Part shown: piece after piece, positions 33,161 through 42,670 of the stretch
Layout of the letters: each line of letters begins with the position of its first letter
Numbering within the stretch: position 1 is the stretch's first letter
NCBI RefSeq assembly: GCF_008704555.1
Contig: NZ_CP023702.1
Coordinates: 1,054,001-1,118,000, forward strand
Length of the DNA stretch: 64,000 nucleotides
Source: Streptomyces nitrosporeus
GTDB lineage: Bacteria; Actinomycetota; Actinomycetes; Streptomycetales; Streptomycetaceae
Direction of reading: 5' to 3'
The notes under the pieces: generated by a model
What the model was told of the DNA's origin: nothing
Database searches by the model: none
The model's input: only the letters and a program-made list of their open reading frames with translations
Position numbers and translations under genes: made by a program

Positions 33161-34087
33161 TCAGGGGCTTCCCGCCGCGCTGCGCCGCCCCCAGGCGGTG
33201 CCCGCCAGGACCAGCAGCGCGCCCAGTGCTCCGAGGACGCCGAGCCGTTCGCCGCCGATCGCGATGCCGACGGCCGCGGCCCACAGCGGTTCCGTACCGA
33301 GCAGCAGGCTGACCCGGGACGGGGAGGTGCGGCGTACGGACCACATCTGGACGAAGAAGGCGAACAGCGTGCAGAAGACGGAGAGGAAGGCGAGCCCCGC
33401 CCATTCGGCCGCGCCGAAGTCCGCGGCGACCGCCCAGGGCGAGGGGCCGGTCCCGGGCAGCGCGGCCAGTACGGCGAAGACGGCGACGGCGCTGCCGAGC
33501 TGCACCGTCGTCAGGGACAGCGAGTCCGCGTCCTGAACGGCTTTGATGCGGGCCATGGCCAGGACGTGGACCGTGCGCGCCAGGGCGGCGAGCAGCATCA
33601 GCAGGTCGCCGCCCGAGGGGCTGGTGAAGCCTCCGCCCTGGGTCAGCAGCACCACACCGGCGACGGAGAGTCCGGCCGCGGCCAGGAAGGCCCGGGGCGG
33701 GCGGACCCGGGTCACGGCGGCCTCGGCGAGCGGGGTGAAGATCATGGTGAGGCTGATGATGAGGCCGGCGTTGGTGGCGGAGGTGTGGACGAGGCCGTAC
33801 GTCTCCAGCAGGAAGATCCCGCCGAGCACCAGTCCCAGCAGTCCGGCGCCCCGCCACTGGGGTGCGCTCAGCGCCGCCAGCCTGCGCAGGCCCGCCGCGG
33901 CGAGGACGGGGAGCACGATCGCGAAGCGGAGCACGAGGACGGCGATCACCGTGTGGGCGGTCGTGATGCCCTTGGCCGCGAGATAGCTGGCGCCCCAGAC
34001 CACGGCGACGAGCAGTACGGGGACGTCCGTGACCCAGGCGGGGCGGGCGGGGGCGGGGGTGACGGCGGGCAGCGCGGCCGAGGACAC
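33161..34087 (-). CDS. EamA/DMT-family membrane transporter
   Basis: GTG 34087 with AGGAG nine bases upstream gives 308 residues; a longer frame upstream lacks this site. About ten transmembrane helices in two EamA repeats: VPVLLVAVVWGASYLAAKGITTAHTV with FAIVLPVLAAAGLRRLAAL, and WAGLAFLSVFCTLFAFFVQMWSVRRTSPSRVSLLLGTEPLWAAAVGI. The family exports metabolites or drugs. It is divergent from a TetR regulator, the usual layout for a substrate-induced efflux gene. Confidence 0.92.
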   Translation of the reverse strand: MSSAALPAVTPAPARPAWVTDVPVLLVAVVWGASYLAAKGITTAHTVIAVLVLRFAIVLPVLAAAGLRRLAALSAPQWRGAGLLGLVLGGIFLLETYGLVHTSATNAGLIISLTMIFTPLAEAAVTRVRPPRAFLAAAGLSVAGVVLLTQGGGFTSPSGGDLLMLLAALARTVHVLAMARIKAVQDADSLSLTTVQLGSAVAVFAVLAALPGTGPSPWAVAADFGAAEWAGLAFLSVFCTLFAFFVQMWSVRRTSPSRVSLLLGTEPLWAAAVGIAIGGERLGVLGALGALLVLAGTAWGRRSAAGSP

Positions 34088-34344
34088 GTGGTGCTCCTGA
34101 TTCTCCGGAGCCCCGGAGCTGCCCGAGGGGGCGGGGGGCACGGCGGGAAACGGTGTCGAGACCTCTCCGGCTCGCACGGGACGATCACCGTATCCGAACG
34201 TGCGCACCGATCGGGAACCTCCGTCCAGGGGGCGGACCCGTCCGCCCTCCCGCCGGGCTCCCCCACCCGGGAGTTGGCGCGGAGAGGGTGCCGGTCCCTC
34301 CTAGAATGCCGGTCTTGAGAAGTTCGCGGACACGGAGTTGGCAT

Positions 34345-34989
34345 ATGGGTGCAGAGCGGCCGGACGGACGGGTCGAGCGAGGGAACCAGACGCGGCAGCT
34401 GGTCCTGACGCGCGCGGTCCAGGTCGCCTCGACGGAGGGCCTGGAGGGCCTGTCGCTCGGGCGGCTGGCCCTGGAACTGAAGTTGAGCAAGAGCGGTGTG
34501 TTCGCCCTGTTCGGTTCCAAGGAGGAGCTTCAGCTGGCCACCGTGCGGGCCGCGGTGGCGATCTTCGTCGACCATGTACTGACCCCGACCAGGGCCGTCG
34601 CCCCGGGTCTGGGCCGGGTGTGGCGCATGTGCGAGAGCTGGCTCACCTATTCACGCACCCGGGTCTTCAGGGGCGGCTGCTTCTTCTACGCCACCATCGC
34701 GGAGTTCGACGCCCGCAAGGGCAAGGTCCACGACGCCCTCGCGGCCACGCAGACGGGGTGGGTGACCTTCGTGGAGGAGATCCTGGAGGAGGCCCGGGTA
34801 CGGGAGGAGATCGCGGCGGACACGGACGTCCACCAGCTGGCCTTCGAGCTGATCGCGTTCATGGAACTGGCGAACGCCGAGTCGGTGCTGCACGACAACG
34901 CTCCCGGGTACACCAAGGCGGCGCGGGCGATCCTGGGGCGGCTGCGGGCCGTCGCGACGGACACCTCGGACCTGCCGCCGATGCCCTGA
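34345..34989 (+). CDS. TetR-family transcriptional regulator
   Basis: ATG 34345 with CGGAG upstream gives 214 residues. Residues 13-60 form the TetR helix-turn-helix (QTRQLVLTRAVQVASTEGLEGLSLGRLALELKLSKSGVFALFGSKEELQLATVRAA). The ligand domain has RVFRGGCFFYATIAEFDARKGKVHDALA, common in a subgroup that pairs with exporters. It is divergent from the EamA transporter with 257 bp between starts, so it probably represses that transporter and itself. Confidence 0.92.
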   Translation: MGAERPDGRVERGNQTRQLVLTRAVQVASTEGLEGLSLGRLALELKLSKSGVFALFGSKEELQLATVRAAVAIFVDHVLTPTRAVAPGLGRVWRMCESWLTYSRTRVFRGGCFFYATIAEFDARKGKVHDALAATQTGWVTFVEEILEEARVREEIAADTDVHQLAFELIAFMELANAESVLHDNAPGYTKAARAILGRLRAVATDTSDLPPMP

Positions 34990-35168
34990 AGGGAAAAATT
35001 CGCACGACCGTTCGTGTAGTCATGCGTTCCCCTCCGGGTCCGCGCCCCCACCGGCACGGACCGTTCCGCCCGTGGGAACTCACCGGCGCGCCCGGTGCGG
35101 TCCTCGCCGCCCCTTCCCGCACCGCCCTACGCTGGGCGCGACCACACCGCGAACGAAAAGGGAGACCC

Positions 35169-36005
35169 ATGCCCGCGACCCCGCCCCCGGTCCGCACCCT
35201 CGACGGCGGCCACGCCCTGCCCGCCGTGGGTCTCGGCACCTGGCCGCTCGACGACGCGGCGGCCCAGGAGGCCGTCTCCGGCGCGCTGGGGCTCGGTTAC
35301 CGGCTGGTGGACACGGCGCTGAACTACGGGAACGAGACCGGCACCGGACGGGGCATCGCCAGGAGCGGGGTGCCGCGCGAGGAGGTCTTCGTGACGACGA
35401 AGGTGCCGGGACGGCACCACGGTTACGAGGAGACCCTGGCCTCCTTCGAGGAGTCCCGGAGCAATCTCGGGCTCGACTACGTCGACCTCTACCTCATCCA
35501 CTGGCCGCTGCCCCGGGTGGACCGCTACGTGGACACCTGGAAGGCGATGATCAAACTGCGCGAGGACGGCCTCGTGCGCTCGATCGGCGTCTCCAACTTC
35601 ACCGCCGGGCACCTGGACCGGCTGGAGCGGGAGACCGGGGTGCTGCCCGCCGTGAACCAGATCGAGCTGCATCCGCTGCTGCCGCAGGAGGAGTTGCGGA
35701 AGGTGCACGCGGCGAAGGGCATCGTCACGGAGAGCTGGAGCCCGCTGGCCCGGGGACGCCAGGTGCTCGACGCGCCGGAGGTCGTGGCGGCGGCCGAGGC
35801 CCACGGGGTGACGCCGGCCCAGGTGGTCCTGCGCTGGCACGTCCAGCTGGACGCGGTGCCGATCCCGAAGTCGGCCGACCCCGGGCGGCAGCGGCAGAAC
35901 CTCGACCTGTTCGGGTTCGAGCTGACACCCGGGGAGATGACGGCGATCGGGTCCCGCCCACCGCACCGCTTCGGCGGCGACCCGGAGACCCACGAGGAGT
36001 TCTGA
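35169..36005 (+). CDS. Aldo/keto reductase
   Basis: ATG 35169 behind AAGGGAGA gives 278 residues. Catalytic tetrad: Asp and Tyr in DTALNYGNETGTGRGI, Lys in VFVTTKVPGRHHG, His in YLIHWPLPRVD. GVSNFTAGHLDRL and NQIELHPLLPQ support the 2,5-diketo-gluconate reductase-like subgroup. The NADPH site is in IPKSADPGRQRQNLDLF. It is monocistronic, between a TetR regulator and a convergent monooxygenase gene, with a strong terminator behind. Substrate unknown. Confidence 0.95.
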   Translation: MPATPPPVRTLDGGHALPAVGLGTWPLDDAAAQEAVSGALGLGYRLVDTALNYGNETGTGRGIARSGVPREEVFVTTKVPGRHHGYEETLASFEESRSNLGLDYVDLYLIHWPLPRVDRYVDTWKAMIKLREDGLVRSIGVSNFTAGHLDRLERETGVLPAVNQIELHPLLPQEELRKVHAAKGIVTESWSPLARGRQVLDAPEVVAAAEAHGVTPAQVVLRWHVQLDAVPIPKSADPGRQRQNLDLFGFELTPGEMTAIGSRPPHRFGGDPETHEEF

Positions 36006-36027
36006 GGGCCCCGGGGAGCCCTGACGG

Positions 36028-36060
36028 GCGGCGCGGCCCGGGGCCGGGAGCCGCGCCGCC
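36028..36060. terminator. Bidirectional hairpin between convergent genes
   Basis: GGCGGCGCGGC (36028..36038) pairs perfectly with GCCGCGCCGCC (36050..36060) between the convergent aldo/keto reductase and monooxygenase genes. Confidence 0.65.
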
Positions 36061-36098
36061 GGGGCCGGGCTGCGCGGCACCCGGCGCCCGCCCGGCGC

Positions 36099-36428
36099 TC
36101 AGCGGTTACGCGGGGTGACCTCGGCCATCCGCGACCAGTCGTCGCCGGGCACCTGGACGTTGATGATCTCCGGGATCTCCGCGACGAGTTCGGACATCGT
36201 GTCGATCGCCGCCTTGAAGTGGTCGGAGTTCACGTGCGCCACGCCGGCCTCCTCGTCGGCGAAGGCTTCGAGCAGGACGAACTGGTCCGGGTTCTCCACG
36301 CTGTAGGACCACTCGAAGAAGAGGTTGCCCGGCTCCTGGCGGGTGGCGAGGGTGAAGGCGTCGACCGCCGGAAGCCAGTTGTCGCGCTCGGCGGCGCGGA
36401 CGGTGAACTTGACGGCGATGAAGATCAT
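36099..36428 (-). CDS. Antibiotic biosynthesis monooxygenase-like (ABM) protein
   Basis: ATG 36428 gives 109 residues; the longer overlapping frame upstream is a shadow of the allantoinase gene region. The fold is a ferredoxin-like dimer: MIFIAVKFTVRAAERDNWLPAVDAFTLATRQEPGNLFFEWSYS, QFVLLEAFADEEAGVAHVNSDHFKAA, typical of putative quinol monooxygenases of the YgiN type. Possible roles are quinone or aromatic oxidation. No partner gene is coupled. Confidence 0.88.
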   Translation of the reverse strand: MIFIAVKFTVRAAERDNWLPAVDAFTLATRQEPGNLFFEWSYSVENPDQFVLLEAFADEEAGVAHVNSDHFKAAIDTMSELVAEIPEIINVQVPGDDWSRMAEVTPRNR

Positions 36429-36595
36429 GAAGGCTCCCTGATCGGTCGGGTACGGGCCCGACCAGGCTGCCACAGGGTCACACAGCGGACAGGAGCGGCA
36501 CACCCGTACGCCGTCGGCCCGCTCCCCCGCCCGGACCCGGGCGCACCGGCCGGCGTACGGGTCCGTGCCGCCGGTGGAGCGGGGGCGCGGGGCGG

Positions 36596-37948
36596 TCAGC
36601 GGTCCCTTTCGAGGAGACGGCCGGCGGGCGCGGCGAGTCCGCCGCCGTCGGCGATCCGCCGGCCGCGCAGCCAGGTGGACCTGACCACGCCGTACAGGGT
36701 CCGGCCCGCGTAGGCGGTGACCTGGTTGCGGTGGTGCAGCGCGGCGGGGTCGACGGTGAAGGCGGCGTCGGGGTCCAGGACGGCGAAGTCGGCGTCGCGG
36801 CCGGGTTCGACGGCGCCCTTGCGGGTGAGTCCGGCGAGGGCGGCGGGGGCGGCGGACATCCAGCGGGCGATGTCGTCGAGGGTGTGGCCGCGCCTGCGCG
36901 CCTCGGTCCAGACGGCGGGCAGACCGAGCTGGAGGGAGGAGATCCCGCCCCAGGCGGAGGCGAAGTCGGGTGTCTTGAGGTCGGTGGTGCAGGGCGAGTG
37001 GTCCGAGACGACGCAGTCGATGGTGCCGTCGGCGAGCCCGGCCCAGAGCGCGTCCTGGTTGGCCGCTTCCCGGATGGGCGGGCAGCACTTGAACTCCGTG
37101 GCACCGTCCGGCACTTCCTCCGCCGTCAGGGTGAGGAAGTGCGGGCAGGACTCGACGGTGACGCGTACGCCGTCGCGTTTGGCCGCGGCGATCAGCGGCA
37201 GGGCGTCGCCGGAGGAGAGGTGCAGGACGTGGATCCGGGCGTCCAGCCGCCGGGCGTGGGCGATGAGTCCCTCGATCGCGGTGTTCTCGGCGTCGCGCGG
37301 CCGGGAGGCCAGGAAGTCGGCGTAGGCGGGCCCGCTTCGCCGGGGCGCGGACGAGAGGTGGCCGGGGTCCTCGGCGTGGACGATCAGAAGGCCGCCGAAT
37401 CCGGCGATCTCGGCCATGGCGCGGGCCAGTTGCTCCTGGTCCAGCTCGGGGAACTCATCGACTCCGGACGGCGAGAGGAAGCACTTGAAGCCGAAGACCC
37501 CGGCTTCGTACAGGGGACGCAGGTCCTTGGTGTTGGCGGGGACGGCGCCGCCCCAGAACCCGGTGTCGATGTGCGCCTTGGGGGCGGCCACCGCCTGTTT
37601 GGTGCGCAGGTGGCCGACGGTGGTGGTCGGGGGGAGGGAGTTGAGGGGCATGTCCAGCAGGGTGGTGATGCCCCCGGCCGCGGCGGCGCGGGTGGCGGTC
37701 CAGAAGCCCTCCCACTCGGTGCGGCCGGGGTCGTTCACATGGACGTGGGTGTCGACCAGTCCCGGCAGGACGACGTCGTCGCCGAAGTCCTCCTCCCGGG
37801 CGCCGGGCACGTCCGCGTCGTAGGGCAGGACGGCCTCGATCACCTCTCCCGCCACGACGACCGCCGCGGCGCGGGTGCCCTCGGGGGTGACGACGCGCGT
37901 CGAGCGCAGTACCAGCTTCGCGTCCGTCTCCGGCTGCGTATCGGACAC
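36596..37948 (-). CDS. allB: Allantoinase
   Basis: GTG 37948 with GAGGAG upstream gives 450 residues. Metal-binding [10 protein letters not shown] (about residues 64-73), carboxylated Lys in [13 protein letters not shown], His in [14 protein letters not shown] and [10 protein letters not shown], and [14 protein letters not shown] with the catalytic Asp are intact; the last motif is characteristic of allantoinase rather than dihydroorotase. It opens the hydantoin ring of allantoin to allantoate in purine degradation. It is divergent from an IclR-family regulator and preceded by a palindrome also present before aceB. Confidence 0.93.
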   Translation of the reverse strand: MSDTQPETDAKLVLRSTRVVTPEGTRAAAVVVAGEVIEAVLPYDADVPGAREEDFGDDVVLPGLVDTHVHVNDPGRTEWEGFWTATRAAAAGGITTLLDMPLNSLPPTTTVGHLRTKQAVAAPKAHIDTGFWGGAVPANTKDLRPLYEAGVFGFKCFLSPSGVDEFPELDQEQLARAMAEIAGFGGLLIVHAEDPGHLSSAPRRSGPAYADFLASRPRDAENTAIEGLIAHARRLDARIHVLHLSSGDALPLIAAAKRDGVRVTVESCPHFLTLTAEEVPDGATEFKCCPPIREAANQDALWAGLADGTIDCVVSDHSPCTTDLKTPDFASAWGGISSLQLGLPAVWTEARRRGHTLDDIARWMSAAPAALAGLTRKGAVEPGRDADFAVLDPDAAFTVDPAALHHRNQVTAYAGRTLYGVVRSTWLRGRRIADGGGLAAPAGRLLERDR

Positions 37949-38065
37949 CCGTGCTCCTCACTCGGACCTGGCGGGCCCCGGGGCCCGACGACCTGTTGGA
38001 TCCCGTCCGCCGGGGGCGGTGGGACAGCTCTCACGACCTCGCCCGGAAGGGGCGGGAGGATCGAT

Positions 38066-38082
38066 TTCAACGAACTGTTGAA
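38066..38082. promoter_or_regulatory. AllR-type operator upstream of allB
   Basis: TTCAAC-GAACT-GTTGAA is a 17-bp perfect dyad 118 bp before the allB start. The sequence ATCAAC-AAAAC-ATTGAA upstream of aceB (44633) has the same layout. IclR-family AllR regulators bind dyads of this size and control allantoin and glyoxylate genes. Confidence 0.7.
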
Positions 38083-38352
38083 GGAGTCTTCACTCGCCGG
38101 ACCGGCCCGTCAAGACCTCTCCCCCTCCCCCTCGGGCCGAGCGCATCAGGCGCGCCGACGACTGGCCGTTTCCACAAAGTAAAAGACCGATTTCGCCTGA
38201 CGGAACGTAGGATGGTCCAGGGCGGCGTCGCCGGGCAGGTGCCGACCCGCCGCGCAGGAGCGCCGGCACCGGGGCGGAACAGGTCCTGACCGGCGAGGAC
38301 GCCGCACCGGGAGCAGTGGGCCGATCGGGAACAGCCCGGTAGGGTGCTGCCT

Positions 38353-38540
38353 CAGAGTTGTCCCGCGATCCCGGCGGGCACACGACGACAGCAACGGCGC
38401 CTCGCGACGTCGCCGGGACGTCCGTATACATCCGGTATGCGAGCGTCCCCCGCCTTGCGACGCCCCCCGCGGCCCGGACGGCGTGGGAGGTGCCCCACCG
38501 TCCGACGCCGCGTGCCGATCCGCCACGGGTCCAGGGCCGA
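38353..38540. mobile_element. Decayed second copy of the MITE-like element
   Basis: From 38353 the sequence follows the 32263 element with substitutions: TTGTCCCGCGATCCC for its left end, GGCGGGCACACGACGACAG, CCTCGCGACGTCG, TATACATCCGGTATGCGAGC for the internal stem, and GCCTTGCGACGC. The right half is expanded and the right terminal repeat has lost its match (GATCCGCCACGGGTCC). It is adjacent to the start of the IclR regulator gene and may contribute its promoter or leader. 37949..38352 contains the allB operator and no gene. Confidence 0.65.
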
Positions 38541-38572
38541 CCCTTCGCCTCCGCTTCGAAAGGACCGTTGAC

Positions 38573-39373
38573 GTGCCGCCGTCCCACGCCAGCACTTCCG
38601 ACTCCAAGCCCGCCGGCGCCAGTGGCGGGGTGCAATCCCTCGAGCGCGCCTTCGACCTGCTGGAGCGCATGGCGGATGCCGGGGGCGAGGTCGGGCTCAG
38701 CGAACTCTCCGCGAGCAGCGGTCTCCCGCTCCCCACCATCCACCGCCTGATGCGCACGCTGGTGCTCTGCGGGTACGTACGCCAGCAGCCCAACCGCCGT
38801 TACGCGCTGGGTCCGCGTCTGATCCGGCTCGGTGAGTCCGCGTCCCGGCTCCTGGGCACATGGGCGCGCCCGTACCTCCAGCGGCTGGTGGAGGAGACCG
38901 GCGAGACCGCCAACATGGCCCTGCTCGACGGTGACGAGATCGTGTACGTCGCCCAGGTGCCGTCGAAGCACTCCATGCGGATGTTCACCGAGGTGGGCCG
39001 CCGGGTGCTGCCGCACTCCACCGGGGTGGGGAAGGCCCTGCTCGCCGACACCCCCGCGGACGAGGTGCGCGCTCTGCTGGCCCGTACGGGCATGCCGGCG
39101 GCGACCGAGAAGACGATCACCACTCCGGACGGTTTCCTGGACGCGCTGGAGCAGGTGCGCCGGGCCGGGTACGCGGTGGACGACAACGAACAGGAGATCG
39201 GGGTGCGCTGCCTCGCGGTGTCGGTGCCCGACTCCCCCACGTCGGCGGCGATCTCCATCTCGGGTCCGGCGGGCCGGGTGACGGAGGCGGCGACGGAGCG
39301 GATCGTCCCGATCCTCCAGCAGACCGCCAGGGAGCTCTCCGCCGCCCTGGCCAGCAGCGGCACCGCCGGCTGA
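38573..39373 (+). CDS. allR: IclR-family regulator, AllR-like
   Basis: GTG 38573, with AAAGGA eight bases upstream, gives 266 residues; an upstream ATG in the same frame reads through the repeat element. Residues 18-75 form the IclR winged helix (VQSLERAFDLLERMADAGGEVGLSELSASSGLPLPTIHRLMRTLVLCGYV). The effector domain has NMALLDGDEIVYVAQVPSKHSMRMFTEVGRRVLPHSTGVGKALLA, which in AllR binds allantoin and glyoxylate. Position beside allB and the shared operator upstream of aceB support an AllR role as repressor of the allantoin-glyoxylate regulon. Confidence 0.88.
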   Translation: MPPSHASTSDSKPAGASGGVQSLERAFDLLERMADAGGEVGLSELSASSGLPLPTIHRLMRTLVLCGYVRQQPNRRYALGPRLIRLGESASRLLGTWARPYLQRLVEETGETANMALLDGDEIVYVAQVPSKHSMRMFTEVGRRVLPHSTGVGKALLADTPADEVRALLARTGMPAATEKTITTPDGFLDALEQVRRAGYAVDDNEQEIGVRCLAVSVPDSPTSAAISISGPAGRVTEAATERIVPILQQTARELSAALASSGTAG

Positions 39374-39420
39374 ACCGCCCGGCGCGGGCCGCTGCGGGCC
39401 CCGTGCCCCGGCGGCGGGCG

Positions 39421-40104
39421 TCAGGCCGTGCGCCCCCCGGCGGTGAGGCGGCCGTCCTCCATGGTCACCGTGGTGTCCGCCCGGTCCGGGTGGGTCCGGT
39501 CATGGGTGACCAGGACGGTGGCCGTCGCGCGCTCCCGGGTGAGCGCGAGCAGCAGGCCGAGCACCGCGGCTCCCCGCTCGTGGTCGAGCGCGCTGGTCGG
39601 CTCGTCCACGAGGAGGACCGCGGGCTCGTTCATCAGGGCGCGGGCGATGTTGACCCGCTGGCGCTGGCCGCCGGACAGCTGGTGGGGTCTGCGGTCGGCC
39701 TGGCCGGACAGGCCGACCGCGTCGAGCAGTTCCTCCGCCCGGCCGCGGGCGGCCCGGGGCCGGATGCCCGACAGGTGGGCCATCACCTGCACCTGTTCGA
39801 CGGCGGTCAGGGACGGCAGCAGGTTCGGCTGCTGGAAGACGACGCCGATGCGCTCCCGGCGCAGGGCCGCCTGCTCGGCACGGCTGAGCCCGGTCGTCTC
39901 CGTACCGGCGACGACGACGCGTCCGCGGTCGGGGGCGACCAGCGTCGCGGCGACCGCGAGCAGGCTGGACTTGCCCGAGCCGGACGGTCCGACGACCGCG
40001 GTGAGCGTGCCGGCCGGGACCTCCAGCGAGACCCGGTCGAGTGCGGTGAGCCGGGCGTCCCCGTCGGGGTAGGTGAGGGTGACGTCGGTGAGGGTGAGGG
40101 TCAT
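39421..40104 (-). CDS. ABC transporter ATP-binding protein (MacB/LolD type)
   Basis: ATG 40104 overlaps the permease stop; 227 residues. Walker A GPSGSGKSS, Q-loop QQPNLLPS, signature LSGGQRQR, Walker B VLLVDEPTSALD and H-loop VTHD are intact. The short size and the adjacent FtsX-like permease place it in the MacB/LolD class that exports peptides, lipids or acts in envelope stress. It belongs with the divergent two-component system. Confidence 0.94.
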   Translation of the reverse strand: MTLTLTDVTLTYPDGDARLTALDRVSLEVPAGTLTAVVGPSGSGKSSLLAVAATLVAPDRGRVVVAGTETTGLSRAEQAALRRERIGVVFQQPNLLPSLTAVEQVQVMAHLSGIRPRAARGRAEELLDAVGLSGQADRRPHQLSGGQRQRVNIARALMNEPAVLLVDEPTSALDHERGAAVLGLLLALTRERATATVLVTHDRTHPDRADTTVTMEDGRLTAGGRTA

Positions 40105-41228
40105 CGGGCACTTCCGAGTGCGGTGAGCGGGTCGACGGCGGTGATCCGCCGGATGGACAGGGCGGCCCCGAGTGCCCCGAGGGCGGTCATGACGCCGGCC
40201 GGCACGAGGACCGTGGAGAGGTCCAGGACGAACGGCACGGCGCCGCTCTCCGGATCCTGTCCCGCACCGCCGATCAGCGCGCCGGTGCCGGCCGCGAGCG
40301 CGGCGCCCGCGGCGGTACCGGCGACGAGCATCACGACGGCCTGTCCGAGCGCGTCGCGCAGCAGATAGGGGGTGGAGGCGCCGAGCGCCTTCAGTACGGC
40401 GACGTCCCCGCTGCGCTGGATCGTCCAGACCGTGAAGAACGCGCCGACGACCAGGGCGGAGATGGCGAAGAGGAAGCCGCGCATCAGTTGCAGCGAACCG
40501 TTCTCGGCCTGGTAGGAGCCGATCGCGGTGAGGGAGTCGGCCAGGGTCAGGGTGGAGGTGCCGGCCGCCTCGTCGCCGGCCGGGACATCGGCGCCGGCGT
40601 CCGTGGTCAGGGCGATCACCGTGGCCCGCGTACCGCCCCGGTCCCCCTGCGCCTCACGCGCCCCGCCGCCCGCCGCCAGCCGCTGCCAGTCCTCCAGGGT
40701 GGTCCACACCACCGGTGTGTGGCTGTACGAGGCGTCACCGGTGACCGCGCCGACGCGCAGTCCGGTGCCGCCCAGGGTGACGGTGTCGCCGGGGCCGGCG
40801 CCGAGTGCGGCGGCGGCCCCCGTGGAGAGCACCGCCCGCCCGGGGCCGACCGTTCCGGGCGCGAGTCCGCCGCCGGGGCGTACCCCGAAGGCGGAGACGG
40901 CGGCGGTGCGCCCCTGGTCACCGGACTCCGCGTTCAGCGTCCGGATGCCGAGGGGCTCGGCGGCGCTGACGCCGGGGCGCCCGGCCCAGGTGCGCCACGC
41001 CTCCTGGGGGACGGCCGAGTCGGTGAACGACACCGACCGGCCGTCCGGCGGGGCGGCGAACGCGATGCGGTCGGCGTCCAGTCCGGTGACGGCCGAGGTG
41101 TTCTCCCTGGCCAGGCCGGCCGTCAGCCCGGACAGCAGTCCCACGAGCAGGGTGATCAGTACGACCACCGTGCCCATCAGCGCGAACCGGCCCTTGGCGA
41201 ACCGTAGGTCTCTCCATGCGACGAACAT
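40101..41228 (-). CDS. FtsX-family ABC permease
   Basis: A 375-residue membrane protein: an N-terminal helix (ALMGTVVVLITLLVGLLSGLTAGLA), a 200-residue extracellular MacB-like domain, and three C-terminal helices (FLFAISALVVGAFFTVWTIQRSGDVAVLKALGAS; LGQAVVMLVAGTAAGAALAAGTGALI; LSTVLVPAGVMTALGALGAALSIRRI). The motif ALGAS and the final RRITAVDPLTALG are standard for this family. It forms an exporter with the coupled ATPase. The start lies 105 bp from the divergent kinase gene. Confidence 0.92.
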   Translation of the reverse strand: MFVAWRDLRFAKGRFALMGTVVVLITLLVGLLSGLTAGLARENTSAVTGLDADRIAFAAPPDGRSVSFTDSAVPQEAWRTWAGRPGVSAAEPLGIRTLNAESGDQGRTAAVSAFGVRPGGGLAPGTVGPGRAVLSTGAAAALGAGPGDTVTLGGTGLRVGAVTGDASYSHTPVVWTTLEDWQRLAAGGGAREAQGDRGGTRATVIALTTDAGADVPAGDEAAGTSTLTLADSLTAIGSYQAENGSLQLMRGFLFAISALVVGAFFTVWTIQRSGDVAVLKALGASTPYLLRDALGQAVVMLVAGTAAGAALAAGTGALIGGAGQDPESGAVPFVLDLSTVLVPAGVMTALGALGAALSIRRITAVDPLTALGSAR

Positions 41229-41332
41229 GCCTCCAGCCTCGGGCGCCCGGCGCCCGGCGGCATCGGACGCCGGACGGGGCGGACATCAACCTTTCGGTTG
41301 ACCGCCCGGGTCTTCGCCGCCTCTACCCTGGA

Positions 41333-42670
41333 ATGACCATGAATGCCCGTTCGCACACCCCTGTCACCACCGGACTGCGGCTCTGCCTGCACGGCCTGCT
41401 GGTGGGGCTGCTCGTCCTCGCGGCGGCCCGCGCGGCCGGCGGGCACGCACCGCGTTCCACGGCCGTCGTCGTCCTGGCGGGTGTGATGGCGGTGCTGTAC
41501 GGGGCGGGGGTGGCGGCCCGTTCCGTACAGCCGCGCACCCGGGCCTCGGCGCTGTGGCTGGCCGGGCTGGGGGCGGTCTGGCTGTCGCTGCTCGCCCTGT
41601 CGCCGGACGCCCTGTGGGTGGCCTTCCCGCTGTACTTCCTCCAGCTGCACCTGCTTCCGGCCCACTGGGGCCTGCCCGCGGTGGCGGCCACCGCCGCCGC
41701 GGCGATCAGCGGCTTCCTGCTGCACGGCCAGGAGATCACCCCGGGGACGTTCGTCGGACCGCTGCTGGGGGCGGCGGTGGCGGTGGCGACCGTGCTCGGG
41801 TACGAGGCGCTGTTCCGGGAGAGCGAACGGCGCCGGGAGCTCATCGAGGAGCTGGTCTCCACCCGGGCGGAGCTCGCCGCCGCGGAACGCACCGCGGGCA
41901 CCCTGGCCGAGCGGGAACGGCTGGCCAGGGAGATCCACGACACCCTGGCCCAGGGGCTGTCCAGCATCCAGTTGCTGCTGCGGGCCGCGGAGCACACCCT
42001 GCCGGACGACGCGCCGGCCGCCGCCCACGTACGGCGGGCCCGGGAGGCGGCCCAGGAGAACCTCGCCGAGGCCCGGCGCTTCGTACGGGCCCTGACACCT
42101 CCCGACCTGGAGCACGGTTCGCTGGCCGGTGCCCTGGCCCGGCTGTCGGCCCGTACCCGCACGCCGGACCTCGCGGTCCGGTTCGCGGTCAGCGGCACGC
42201 CGGTGGAACTGCCCACGCCGTACGAGGTGGCGCTGCTGCGTACCGCGCAGTCGGCGCTGGCCAACACGGTGCGGCACGCGGACGCGCGGCGGGCGGAGGT
42301 CACGCTGACCTACATGGACACCTCGGTCTGCCTGGACGTGGTCGACGACGGCCGGGGTTTCGACGGCGGCCTGGATCCCGGCAGCGGCCGGGGCTTCCAC
42401 GGGAGCCGTAGCAGGCCCCCGGACGGCGGCCACGGGACGGACGGCCACGGCGGCCACGGCGGCCACGGCGGCCACGGGCCGGACGGTGTCCGGGAGGGGC
42501 GTGGCGCGCGCGAGGACCGCGGCGGTTTCGGGCTTCCGGCGATGCGGGCGCGGGCCCGTTCGCTCGGCGGCACGCTCAGTGTGGAGTCCGCTCCCGGCCA
42601 GGGCACGGCCGTCGCGGTCACCCTGCCGCTGCCCGCCGCCACCACCTCCCCCGGAAGGAGCGCCGCGTGA
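41333..42670 (+). CDS. Sensor histidine kinase (HisKA_3) with His/Gly-rich ATP-lid insertion
   Basis: ATG 41333 gives 445 residues; ATG 41339 is close behind. About four to five transmembrane helices cover residues 14-160. The dimerisation domain contains [24 protein letters not shown] with phospho-acceptor His202. ATP-binding motifs are [15 protein letters not shown] and VDDGRGFD. Between that G1 box and the G2 box [18 protein letters not shown] lies about 50 residues of [20 protein letters not shown] type sequence, an unusual insertion. The gene overlaps its response regulator by 4 bases. It is divergent from the ABC exporter, indicating it senses a stress or compound handled by that exporter. 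Confidence 0.93.
   Translation: MTMNARSHTPVTTGLRLCLHGLLVGLLVLAAARAAGGHAPRSTAVVVLAGVMAVLYGAGVAARSVQPRTRASALWLAGLGAVWLSLLALSPDALWVAFPLYFLQLHLLPAHWGLPAVAATAAAAISGFLLHGQEITPGTFVGPLLGAAVAVATVLGYEALFRESERRRELIEELVSTRAELAAAERTAGTLAERERLAREIHDTLAQGLSSIQLLLRAAEHTLPDDAPAAAHVRRAREAAQENLAEARRFVRALTPPDLEHGSLAGALARLSARTRTPDLAVRFAVSGTPVELPTPYEVALLRTAQSALANTVRHADARRAEVTLTYMDTSVCLDVVDDGRGFDGGLDPGSGRGFHGSRSRPPDGGHGTDGHGGHGGHGGHGPDGVREGRGAREDRGGFGLPAMRARARSLGGTLSVESAPGQGTAVAVTLPLPAATTSPGRSAA
42443..42478 (+). repeat. Four 9-bp repeats encoding (Gly-His-Gly) in the kinase
   Basis: GGCCACGGC is repeated four times (last copy GGCCACGGG), giving His-Gly-Gly triplets in the ATP-lid insertion of the kinase. In-frame copy number change would alter lid length without frameshift. 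Confidence 0.85.

Noticed and set aside
36731..38182. Plus-strand open frame of 483 codons opposite allB
   Set aside because: Antisense of allantoinase with intact motifs; composition is Gly/Val-rich shadow.
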